The notes below the pieces were generated by a model. It searched no databases. It saw nothing but the letters and a program-made list of their open reading frames with translations, and was not told the origin of the DNA. The position numbers and the translations under genes are program-made. DNA of 46,293 nt from Subdoligranulum variabile. Its GTDB lineage: Bacteria; Bacillota; Clostridia; Oscillospirales; Ruminococcaceae. Below are positions 29,583-36,842 of this stretch, one piece after another. Location: positions 1 to 46,293 of the forward strand of contig SFKI01000014.1 of assembly GCA_004554775.1 (NCBI GenBank), read 5' to 3'. Position 1 is the first letter of the stretch; each line of letters begins with the position of its first letter.

Positions 29583-30254
29583 TCAGTGCGGGGCTGCGGT
29601 AAAGGCGGCGTTGGCCTTTTGCAGCGCCTGCTCAGGGTCAAGGCCTACCTGGCGGGCCAGAGCAGCGGCCTTGAACAACAGCTCACCCAACGCGGCTTCG
29701 GCGTTCTCCCCTGCTGCGACCTGCCCGGCCAGCGTTTCCAACTCAGCGGGGGTGGTTTCGACTGTTACCCCGGCGCGGGCGGCACGCCTTTGCAGCTTGG
29801 CCGCGCGCATTAAGGCAGGCAGGGCTTTGGGCACGCTGTCCAGGTCGTCCTGCAAGGTAACGCGGCCCTTTTCCTTATTCTTGAGCGCATCCCAGTCTTT
29901 TATACTGGTGGCACCGCCAAAAATGTGCGGGTGGCGGTCGATAAGCTTACGGCAGACGCCGTCGCAGACCTGCTGCCAGGTAAAGTTCCCGGCTTCCTGT
30001 TCGATCTGGGTGTGGAAGCCCACCTGCATCAGCACATCGCCCAATTCCTCACACAGCAGTGTGGGGTCGTTAAGGTCGATGGCATCCACGGCTTCATACG
30101 CTTCTTCAAGGAAATTCATGCGGATGGACGTATGCGTCTGCACCTTATCCCAGGGGCAGCCGTTGTCCGGGTCGCGCAAAATTGCCAGGATGGCCAGCAG
30201 GTCGTCCGCCGTGTAATGGTCTTTTTCAGGATAGGTCAGCGGATCTGCGTTCAT
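29583..30254 (-). CDS. mazG: MazG nucleoside triphosphate pyrophosphohydrolase
   Basis: 223 aa. It hydrolyses NTPs or dNTPs to NMP and pyrophosphate. Motifs: the entry signature LRDPDNGCPWDKVQTHTS, metal-binding EEAYEAVDAI (ExxE) and ELGDVLMQVGFH (ExxD), then IDRHPHIFGG, all in the first half. Only one clear MazG catalytic site is visible; the second half is a helical Ala-rich domain. The B. subtilis homologue YabN also carries an N-terminal methylase domain that is missing here. It leads the mazG-hup-rqcP-yabP-yabQ-divIC-yabR block from its own promoter. Confidence 0.93.
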   Translation of the reverse strand: MNADPLTYPEKDHYTADDLLAILAILRDPDNGCPWDKVQTHTSIRMNFLEEAYEAVDAIDLNDPTLLCEELGDVLMQVGFHTQIEQEAGNFTWQQVCDGVCRKLIDRHPHIFGGATSIKDWDALKNKEKGRVTLQDDLDSVPKALPALMRAAKLQRRAARAGVTVETTPAELETLAGQVAAGENAEAALGELLFKAAALARQVGLDPEQALQKANAAFTAAPH

Positions 30255-30293
30255 AGGCTCCTCTGGCTGCGCCGTGGGCGGGCAGCTCGTAAC

Positions 30294-30321
30294 ATTGTAC
30301 TCCCAAATCGGGATTTGTCAA
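30294..30321 (-). promoter_or_regulatory. Promoter of mazG with internal palindrome
   Basis: Minus strand TTGACA (30321-30316), 16-nt spacer, TACAAT (30299-30294). A 14-bp palindrome CAAATC-gg-GATTTG (30304-30317) occupies the spacer, where a repressor could bind. Confidence 0.7.
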
Positions 30322-30387
30322 GCCTTGCGGGCGGAGCTGTGTGGACAGCGCCGCCCGCGGGGCCGTAAATCATTTCGTAACTGCGTT

Positions 30388-30465
30388 ATTTTTGCACCAC
30401 AGATGGCGTGCCGCAGCAGCCGGAGCGGTGCTTAAGCCGTTAGGCGGGAATTATGCGGCGTCGCC
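30388..30465. mobile_element. MITE-like element, truncated copy (right end)
   Basis: From ATTTTTGCA to GGCGTCGCC this matches the right half of the 172-bp element (GGCGTGCC..., GGAGCGGTGCTTAAGCCGT, AGGCGGGAATTATGCGG). The left half is missing or too diverged to see. It ends one base before the stop codon of the minus-strand zinc-ribbon gene. Confidence 0.7.
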
Positions 30466-30466
30466 C

Positions 30467-30958
30467 TTAAAGCTGGGCACCGCAATGGTTGCAGAAGAGG
30501 GCATCGCCGTCCACTTCGGCTTTGCAGACGGGGCAGGTCTTGGTCTCGCCGCGCAGCTTGATGGGCTCTTCCTCAATTTCCTCTTCGGCAGCTTCTTCGG
30601 CGGGGGCTTCCTCGGCCGGGGCAGCGGGTTCATCCACGACGAACTGTTCCTCTTCCTCGGGCTCGCAGGCGGCGCACTCCTCGGGGGTCATGTTGGCTTT
30701 CAGCTCTTCGATGGTCTTTTCGACCTCGGCCACGGCGTCGATATATTTATCAACCAGGGGCTGGTTCTTCTCGCCCGCTTTATGCAGGCTGTAGACCAGC
30801 GCGCCCAACTGACGCTGCGCCTTGGACAGACGTGCCTGCTGGTTCAGCAGCTCCAGCTGGTTCTTGCCCTTATCTGCGATATCCTGGGCGGTCTTTTTGG
30901 CGGTGTCAAACAGCTGCATGCCCTGCTCTTTCAGCATATCAATATCGAGTTCAAACAT
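30467..30958 (-). CDS. Helical protein with acidic linker and C-terminal zinc ribbon
   Basis: 163 aa, no known specific function. Residues 1-90 are predicted long amphipathic helices (DTAKKTAQDIADKGKNQLEL, AQRQLGALVYSLHKAGEKNQ). Residues about 91-140 are extremely acidic and Ala/Pro-rich (PEEEEQF, EEAPAEEAAEEEIEEE). The end is a zinc ribbon CPVCKAEVDGDALFCNHCGAQL (CxxC-x10-CxxC). No signal peptide. It is cytoplasmic and abundant-looking in codon use (mostly C/G third positions). It has its own promoter, and a truncated MITE-like repeat lies right after its stop codon. Confidence 0.75.
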   Translation of the reverse strand: MFELDIDMLKEQGMQLFDTAKKTAQDIADKGKNQLELLNQQARLSKAQRQLGALVYSLHKAGEKNQPLVDKYIDAVAEVEKTIEELKANMTPEECAACEPEEEEQFVVDEPAAPAEEAPAEEAAEEEIEEEPIKLRGETKTCPVCKAEVDGDALFCNHCGAQL

Positions 30959-31016
30959 AAGGTAACACCTCTTTCTCTAAGCCTGCGCGAATCTGCTCCT
31001 CGCGCTTTGTAGCCTT

Positions 31017-31045
31017 ATTATAGCCGATTCCGGCGCGGTTTGCAA
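31017..31045 (-). promoter_or_regulatory. Promoter of the zinc-ribbon gene
   Basis: Minus strand TTGCAA (31045-31040), 17-nt spacer, TATAAT (31022-31017). The leader contains GAGGTGTTACCTT before ATG 30958. Confidence 0.7.
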
Positions 31046-31070
31046 CGCGCAAATGTATATTTTCCGTGAA

Positions 31071-32000
31071 TTATGCGCCAATAAATTCCCGCAGCATGCT
31101 ATCCGACGGGACAAGGGATGTATCCAGCGGCGGGAAAGCCGCAAACCGCGCCCGCAGTGCGTCAAACTGGCGGCGCTGCGTAGTGGTCAGATCTTCGTCC
31201 TGCGGCATGGTGTCCAGCAGCGCATGCCACAGGCAGACCTCGTAGGTGTGGGTGGTGTCCAGCAGCAGGTCGGCGCGCGGTTTGAACGGCTTGATGTACT
31301 GGTCCTCGCCCGCGCAGACCTTGCCCCACAGCCCCAGCGTAAAGGCCGCGCCGTGGCCGCGGAACAGGCAGTCCCGCACCAGGCGGCGCGCCAGGCGCAC
31401 ATCGCGGGTGGCCAGGCAGCGGGTGCCATCGGGGGCGGCGTATTCTTCGCGCAGGCCCGCGTACAGGCACAGGGCGGCATCGGCAGGCAGGCGTTCGGTC
31501 AGGGCGGGGTTCAGCGCATGGAGCCCCTCTATGATGACGACGCCGTCGCGGCAGTCGATGGTCTGGGTGCCGTTGGGCTGCTGAATTTTAAAATCAAAGA
31601 TCGGCGCTTCGCAGACGCCTGCCGTGTGCAGTTTTGCCAGGCAGTCCTGCAAGACCGGCAGGTCGAGCGAGGCAAGGCTCTCGTAGTCGTCGGTGCCGTC
31701 GGGGTGCTTGGGGTAGCGGCCCGCACCGACGTAAAAATCGTCCAGGCTGACCACCGCACTGCGGCGGCCCCGGGCAGCGATGGCATCGGCGATCTTGTGA
31801 GCCGAAGTCGTCTTGCCGGCGGCGGATGGGCCGGTCAGCATAACGATGTGCCGCCCGCTGGACAGCACTTCATCGGCGATGGCCTCGATCTGGGCACGGT
31901 ACTGCCCCTCACTGTAGTCAGCAAACGGCTGGGGCTGGGCGGCAGCCAGGGCGATCAGCTCCCGGCTGACGAAACGTTTACGTTGTTGTGCAGCGCGCAT
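31071..32000 (-). CDS. Uridine kinase-like P-loop nucleoside kinase
   Basis: 309 aa from ATG 32000, with GGAGG 6 nt upstream; it overlaps the end of hemZ by 23 nt. Walker A is MLTGPSAAGKTTSAHKIADA, followed by the kinase segments VVSLDDFYVGAGRYPKHPDG and VVIIEGLHALNPALTERLPA, as in the phosphoribulokinase/uridine kinase family. It is longer than classic Udk and resembles the kinase half of TGS-fused nucleoside kinases found in Clostridia, but no TGS domain is present. A substrate among uridine, cytidine or another nucleoside is inferred. It is the last gene of the rel-dtd-hemZ run. Confidence 0.8.
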   Translation of the reverse strand: MRAAQQRKRFVSRELIALAAAQPQPFADYSEGQYRAQIEAIADEVLSSGRHIVMLTGPSAAGKTTSAHKIADAIAARGRRSAVVSLDDFYVGAGRYPKHPDGTDDYESLASLDLPVLQDCLAKLHTAGVCEAPIFDFKIQQPNGTQTIDCRDGVVIIEGLHALNPALTERLPADAALCLYAGLREEYAAPDGTRCLATRDVRLARRLVRDCLFRGHGAAFTLGLWGKVCAGEDQYIKPFKPRADLLLDTTHTYEVCLWHALLDTMPQDEDLTTTQRRQFDALRARFAAFPPLDTSLVPSDSMLREFIGA

Positions 32001-33423
32001 AAAAGTCCTCCACGCCCTGCTTGCGGGCGAGAATCTCCTCAAAGCGGTCAATATATTCGGTCGGATACTTGAAGTTGAAGATACGCTCGATTTTGCCGCG
32101 GCGCTGGCCGGGGATGACCAGCTTGGTGGACCCGCCTGCACCGGCGGACAAAATCGTGTGGATTTCTTCCATGATATAGATATTATACAGGCATTCGCAG
32201 CCGGGCTTGGCCCAGCCGATGTTTTCGAGGTTTTGCAGCGTGCCTTTCTGGCGGTACATGTAGTAGGGGCGGTAGCCCGCGTCGGCCAGCTCGTGGCAGC
32301 TTTCCAGCATGGCGGATACATCATCGTATGCAGCGGCGCGGTGTTCAACCACCAGGTTGCTGGCGCGTTTGAGCGTTAAGGTGTGGACGGTGATGTTCTC
32401 GGGGTCCAGCGCAATGGCCTGGCGCAGACTGGTGGTGAAGCCCTCGACCGTATCGCCGGGCAGGCCCGCGATGAGGTCCATATTGATGTTGGTGTGCCCG
32501 GCTGCGCGTGCGGCGGCAAAGCAGTCGATGATATCCTGCGCGGTGTGGCGGCGGCCGATGTTGCGCAGCACCTCGTCGGAGAAAGTCTGCGGGTTGATGG
32601 AGATGCGTGTTGCGCCGTATTGCTTGATGATGCGCAGTTTTTCTGCATCCGTGCAGTCAGGGCGGCCCGCTTCGACCGTGTATTCATCGAGGGATTTTAA
32701 ATCAAACGTGCGGGCAATGTGGCTCATCAGCTGTTCGAGCTGGGGGGCCGAAAGTGCGGTGGGCGTGCCGCCGCCGATGTAAAAGGTGCGGATGTGCAGC
32801 CCGCAGCGGTCAGCAGTTTCACGGATGGCGGTCAGCTCTTCGCACAGTTTATCCACGTAGGGCTGCACGAGGGCGCGGGTGGCCTTATCCCCCACCGTGC
32901 GGGAGACAAAGCTGCAATAGCTGCACCGCGTGGGGCAGAACGGGATGCCCGCGTAGACGCTGCAATCCATCGGGTCAGCGGCATCCAGCACGGGGCGCTG
33001 CAAATCGGCAATGCCGAGCGCGAGCTGGAATTTCTGCGGTGTGCAGCCAAAATGGCCGAGAAATTTCTCAGCGATGGCGTCCTCGTTCTCCCCCGCTGCG
33101 CGCAGGTCGTGGATGATGCGCACCGGGCGCACGCCGGTCATCATGCCCCAGGGCGGATTGATGCCGGTCACTTCACGCAGCAGGCCAAATTCGAGCTTGC
33201 ACAGGGCGTATTCGGGGTCAGCTTCGGGGCTGCGCAGATCGGTGCGCCAGTACAGGCGGCCGTCCTTGCGCAGCAAGATCAGGTCGGTCAGTTCGTGGCT
33301 TTCCGCCAGGACAAAATCCTCGGTCTCGGGCAAAATTTCTGCTTTTTCAGCACCGGGGAAAAAGATACGCGCCGTGTGCTCGGCTTCATAACCGGCAGCG
33401 AGACCGCGTAAGATGATCTGCAT
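31978..33423 (-). CDS. hemZ: HemZ-type radical SAM coproporphyrinogen dehydrogenase
   Basis: 481 aa. The radical-SAM motif is C163xxxC167xxC170 in GIPFCPTRCSYCSF, followed by FYIGGGTPTALSAPQLEQLM and later NMDLIAGLPGDTVEGF, typical of the HemN/HemZ group. The about 150-residue N-terminal region with NPPWGMMTGVRPVRIIHDL distinguishes HemZ from HemN/HemW. Oxygen-independent conversion of coproporphyrinogen III is the family assignment; some members may instead handle haem. No other haem genes are in the window. It lies between the MBL hydrolase and the uridine-kinase-like gene, an arrangement frequent after rel-dtd in Clostridia. Confidence 0.9.
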   Translation of the reverse strand: MQIILRGLAAGYEAEHTARIFFPGAEKAEILPETEDFVLAESHELTDLILLRKDGRLYWRTDLRSPEADPEYALCKLEFGLLREVTGINPPWGMMTGVRPVRIIHDLRAAGENEDAIAEKFLGHFGCTPQKFQLALGIADLQRPVLDAADPMDCSVYAGIPFCPTRCSYCSFVSRTVGDKATRALVQPYVDKLCEELTAIRETADRCGLHIRTFYIGGGTPTALSAPQLEQLMSHIARTFDLKSLDEYTVEAGRPDCTDAEKLRIIKQYGATRISINPQTFSDEVLRNIGRRHTAQDIIDCFAAARAAGHTNINMDLIAGLPGDTVEGFTTSLRQAIALDPENITVHTLTLKRASNLVVEHRAAAYDDVSAMLESCHELADAGYRPYYMYRQKGTLQNLENIGWAKPGCECLYNIYIMEEIHTILSAGAGGSTKLVIPGQRRGKIERIFNFKYPTEYIDRFEEILARKQGVEDFYARCTTT

Positions 33424-33468
33424 AGAGCCACCTCCTTATAGAATCAAGTTTCTTTTGCTTGGTATCGT

Positions 33469-34077
33469 TTAGTAAGCCCAGTCGCCGCCCATGTAGGGAT
33501 TGGCGCGGCGCTCTTGCCCGAGGGTGGAAAAATCCTCGTGCCCGGGCAGGACCTGGGTGTCATCGCCAAGCGGCAGGTTTGCCAACAAGGACAGGCTTTC
33601 CTGCATCTGGCGCATGCTGCCGCCGGGCATATCGGTACGCCCGCAGGAGCCCGCAAACAGCGTATCCCCGCTGAAAAGCAGATTGCCGCAGCTGATGCAC
33701 ACGCTGCCCTGCGTATGGCCGGGCGTATGGTAGATTTTAAACGTCAGGCCGTCGATCACCAGTTCCTTGCCGACGGGCCAGTTCTCGTTGATCTGTTCCG
33801 GCTTCAGCGGCAGCAGCTGGGTGCCCACGGCATCCACGGGGTCCATATAGACGGTGCAGCCGGTGGCCTGTTTCAGTGCCGCCACCGCACCGACGTGGTC
33901 ATAGTGGCCGTGGGTCAACAGGATATGGGTCAGCGCGGCATTCTCGGCTTTCAGGGCGGCGAGGTAGGTCTCCGGCGCCGCAGCGGCGTCGATGAGGATG
34001 CCGTGCCCGGCGTCGGTGGTGATCAAAAACGTGTTGGTATACAGCGGCGGCAGGCCGTGGATGTGCTGGATCTTCAT
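33469..34077 (-). CDS. MBL-fold metallo-hydrolase (glyoxalase II-like)
   Basis: 202 aa from ATG 34077 (GGAG 6 nt upstream); the longer frame would overlap dtd without a ribosome site. The metal motif THGHYDHVGA, the later H in YHTPGHTQGSVCI, FSGDTLFAGSCGRTDM and a final PGHEDFST complete the two-metal site. This subgroup hydrolyses thioesters such as S-lactoylglutathione or related conjugates; the true substrate in anaerobes without glutathione is uncertain. It starts 11 nt downstream of dtd and belongs to the rel-dtd-hemZ run. Confidence 0.9.
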   Translation of the reverse strand: MKIQHIHGLPPLYTNTFLITTDAGHGILIDAAAAPETYLAALKAENAALTHILLTHGHYDHVGAVAALKQATGCTVYMDPVDAVGTQLLPLKPEQINENWPVGKELVIDGLTFKIYHTPGHTQGSVCISCGNLLFSGDTLFAGSCGRTDMPGGSMRQMQESLSLLANLPLGDDTQVLPGHEDFSTLGQERRANPYMGGDWAY

Positions 34078-34087
34078 AAGCAGCTCC

Positions 34088-34543
34088 TTACTTCTTCCAC
34101 TCGTCGGTGTCAATGACGATGGTCACGGGGCCATCGTTGACAAGGTCGATTTTCATATCCGCGCCGAACTCCCCGTGTTGGACGTCTTTCAGGCCCTGAT
34201 GGGACATTTCCTCGAGGAATTTTTCATAGCACGGCACGGCCAGGTCGCCCTTGGCGGCATGGATAAAACTGGGGCGTTTACCCTTGGCGGTATCGCCGTA
34301 CAGCGTAAAGTTCGATACGACCAGCGCCGAGTAGCCCAGTTCGACCGCGCTGCGGTTGAGCTTGCCGTTTTCGTCCTCAAAAATGCGCAGATGCGCACAT
34401 TTCTCGGCCAGCTTAGGCACAATGGCAATGTCGTCGGTATCGCGCACGCCCAACAGGATAACAAGTCCGGGGCCGATGGGCCGGGGCGCACCGCCGTTGA
34501 CAGCAACGCTGGCACGCGTTACGCGCTGAATGACTGCTCGCAT
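34088..34543 (-). CDS. dtd: D-aminoacyl-tRNA deacylase
   Basis: 151 aa, exact family length. It removes D-amino acids (and Gly from tRNA-Ala) mischarged on tRNA. Motifs: start MRAVIQRVTRASVAVNG, the catalytic-loop region SNFTLYGDTAKGKRPSFIHA (the common form is SQFTLYAD, so Gln is replaced by Asn) and the cross-subunit NDGPVTIVIDT (GP motif). It is placed directly after rel, as in many Firmicutes. Confidence 0.95.
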   Translation of the reverse strand: MRAVIQRVTRASVAVNGGAPRPIGPGLVILLGVRDTDDIAIVPKLAEKCAHLRIFEDENGKLNRSAVELGYSALVVSNFTLYGDTAKGKRPSFIHAAKGDLAVPCYEKFLEEMSHQGLKDVQHGEFGADMKIDLVNDGPVTIVIDTDEWKK

Positions 34544-34564
34544 ACAGGTCAGCTCCTTTTTGAA

Positions 34565-36748
34565 TCAGTTGCGGTTCACGCTGACAACATCCTTGACCTT
34601 TTTCAAGCGGGCGACCACGCTGTTCAGGTGTTCGGTGTTGGTAATGCCCACGGTCACGCTCATCCGCGCGCGGCCCTGCTCGGCCGAGCGGGCGGTCAGC
34701 GAGTAGATCGGCACGCGCATGTCGCCCAGTGCCAGCGCCACATCGGAAAGCAGGTTGGCGCGGTCCATGCAGAGCAGATCGAGCGTAGCTTTGTAGTTTT
34801 CCTTGGCATCGTCAGCCCAGTAGGCGTTGACCCAGCGGTCAGCGTTTTCGCCCTGGCGCATGCTTTCGCGCACGTTGGCACAGTCCCGCTTGTGGATGGA
34901 CACGCCGAAGCCTCGGGTGACGAAACCGATGATCTCATCGCCGGGCAGCGGCGAGCAGCACTTGGCAAACTTGATGGGGCAGTTGTCGATGCCCTCGATG
35001 ACGACGCCATCGGTGGAGTGCATCCGCTTGATGTCCACCGTGACGGGCTTGACCTCGGTGGCTTTGAGCTTGGTGTATTCCTCTTTCAGTTTGGGCAGCA
35101 TGCGGCTGATCTGCAAGCCGCCGTAGCCGATGGCCGCGTACATTTCATCGACCGAATTGCAGCGGTTGCGGCGGGCCAGCGCCTCCATAAAGGCTTCGTG
35201 CTGCTCGTCGGTCATCGACATGAGGTTGCGGCGCAGCTCACGCTCAAGCGCGTCGCGGCCCTCCTCAATATTCTCTTCCCTGCGTTCTTTTTTGAACCAG
35301 TTGCGGATCTTGTTTTTGGCTTCGCTCGTCTTTACGATGTTCAGCCAGTCGCGGCTGGGGCCGCGGTTTTCGGGGCCGGTGATGATCTCGATGATCTCGC
35401 CGGTCTGGACCTTATGGTCGATGGGCACGATGCGGTTGTTGACCTTGGCACCGACCATGCGGTTGCCGACGGCGGAATGGATGGCATAGGCAAAATCAAT
35501 GACCGTGGCACCGGCGGGCAGATTGATAACGTCGCCGCGCGGGGTGAACGCAAACACTTCCTCGGGCAGCAGGTCGCTCTTGATATCGCTGAGCAGGTCG
35601 GTCGCGTCGGCGCTGGAGCGCTGGCTTTCCAGCAGCTGGCGCACCCAAGCAAGGCGCTCGTCGAGTTTATCGCTGCTGCCGTTGGTGATGCCGGCCTTGT
35701 ATTTCCAGTGCGCGGCGATGCCGTATTCGGCCATGCGGTCCATATCCCAGGTGCGGATCTGCACCTCAAACGGGATGGCCTCGCGCCCGATGACGGTGGT
35801 GTGCAGGCTCTGGTAGCCATTGGGTTTTGGCGTAGAGATGTAATCTTTAAAGCGGTTGGGCAGCGGATGATACATATCGTGGATCAGGCCCAGCGCGTTA
35901 TAGCACTCCGACACATTCTCCAGGATGATGCGCACGGCGTAGATGTCGTAGATCTCCTCGAAGTCCTTATTCTGCATATACATCTTGCGGTAGATGCCGT
36001 AGATGCTCTTGACGCGGTGGCGGATTGTGGCCTTCTGGATGCCGTTTTCAGCCAGATGCTTGGCGATGGTATGGCAGACCGTGTGCAAGAACTCGTCGCC
36101 GTGCTTGTTCAACAGTTCGCGGATGGTCTCGTAGCCGACGGGGTCCAGGTAATGCAGGCTGCGATCCTCAAGCTCTTCTTTGATATTGCTGATGCCCAGG
36201 CGATGCGCGATGGGGGCGTAGACCTCCATCGTTTCGAGTGCCTTGTCGCGGCGCTTCTGCTCGGGCCAGGCGTCACCGGTGCGCATATTGTGCAGCCGGT
36301 CGCACAATTTTATGATCATAACGCGGACGTCCTGGCTCATAGCCAGCAGCATCTTGCGCAGGTTTTCGGCCTGGCGGTCCTCGACGTTCGAGAATTTGAT
36401 CTGGGTCAGTTTGGTGACGCCGTCAACGAGCAGAGCCACATCGGGGCCGAATTTCTGCTTGATCTCGGCCACCGTGACGGGGGTGTCCTCGGCCACATCG
36501 TGCATCAGGGCGGCGGCGATGCTCTCGCTGTCCATACCCAGTTCGACGAGGATGGACGCCACCGACAGCGGATGGCAGATATACGGCTCGCCGCTGCGGC
36601 GGCGCTGGCCGCCGTGGGCTTTTTCGGCCAGTGCGTAGGCACGGTCGATCATATCGAAATCATAGGGGCGGCCGCTGTCGACCAGCGCCTGTTTCAAGTC
36701 CTCATAGGTGATGGGCATTTTTTCCTCACGGGTTTCAGTGTTTTCCAT
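34565..36748 (-). CDS. rel: Bifunctional (p)ppGpp synthetase/hydrolase (Rel)
   Basis: 727 aa full-length Rel/SpoT homologue. The hydrolase HD domain (YICHPLSVASILVELG; His83-Asp84 in LMHDVAEDTP) is intact. It is followed by the synthetase (DIYAVRIILENVSECYNALG, STPKPNGYQSLHTTVIGREA, EVQIRTWDMDRMAEYGIAAH), the TGS domain (VFAFTPRGDVINLPAGATVI), a zinc-finger-like region (CCSPLPGDEIIGFVTRGFG) and a terminal ACT domain. It sets the stringent response by making and degrading (p)ppGpp. GAGGGG lies 8 nt before the ATG. It is downstream of recJ in the same direction, with a palindromic repeat in the gap. Confidence 0.97.
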   Translation of the reverse strand: MENTETREEKMPITYEDLKQALVDSGRPYDFDMIDRAYALAEKAHGGQRRRSGEPYICHPLSVASILVELGMDSESIAAALMHDVAEDTPVTVAEIKQKFGPDVALLVDGVTKLTQIKFSNVEDRQAENLRKMLLAMSQDVRVMIIKLCDRLHNMRTGDAWPEQKRRDKALETMEVYAPIAHRLGISNIKEELEDRSLHYLDPVGYETIRELLNKHGDEFLHTVCHTIAKHLAENGIQKATIRHRVKSIYGIYRKMYMQNKDFEEIYDIYAVRIILENVSECYNALGLIHDMYHPLPNRFKDYISTPKPNGYQSLHTTVIGREAIPFEVQIRTWDMDRMAEYGIAAHWKYKAGITNGSSDKLDERLAWVRQLLESQRSSADATDLLSDIKSDLLPEEVFAFTPRGDVINLPAGATVIDFAYAIHSAVGNRMVGAKVNNRIVPIDHKVQTGEIIEIITGPENRGPSRDWLNIVKTSEAKNKIRNWFKKERREENIEEGRDALERELRRNLMSMTDEQHEAFMEALARRNRCNSVDEMYAAIGYGGLQISRMLPKLKEEYTKLKATEVKPVTVDIKRMHSTDGVVIEGIDNCPIKFAKCCSPLPGDEIIGFVTRGFGVSIHKRDCANVRESMRQGENADRWVNAYWADDAKENYKATLDLLCMDRANLLSDVALALGDMRVPIYSLTARSAEQGRARMSVTVGITNTEHLNSVVARLKKVKDVVSVNRN

Positions 36749-36792
36749 ATGGGATTCCCCTCTTTACAATATTTTTCCGCTTAACCGGGAGA

Positions 36793-36826
36793 TTGTAGGG
36801 GGCGATGTTCGCATCCACCCCTACAA
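36793..36826. repeat. GTAGGGGCGA-type palindromic repeat, copy 3
   Basis: TTGTAGGGG ... CCCCTACAA, 9-bp perfect arms around GCGATGTTCGCATCCA. Related to 3567-3590 and 18156-18184. It lies between recJ and rel. Confidence 0.65.
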
Positions 36827-36842
36827 GGTGTTGGCAATACCG

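Noticed and set aside
33992..36784. 930-codon open frame on the plus strand across dtd and rel
   Set aside because: Shadow of rel and dtd caused by high GC; low-complexity Ala/Val/His/Asp composition and no motif.
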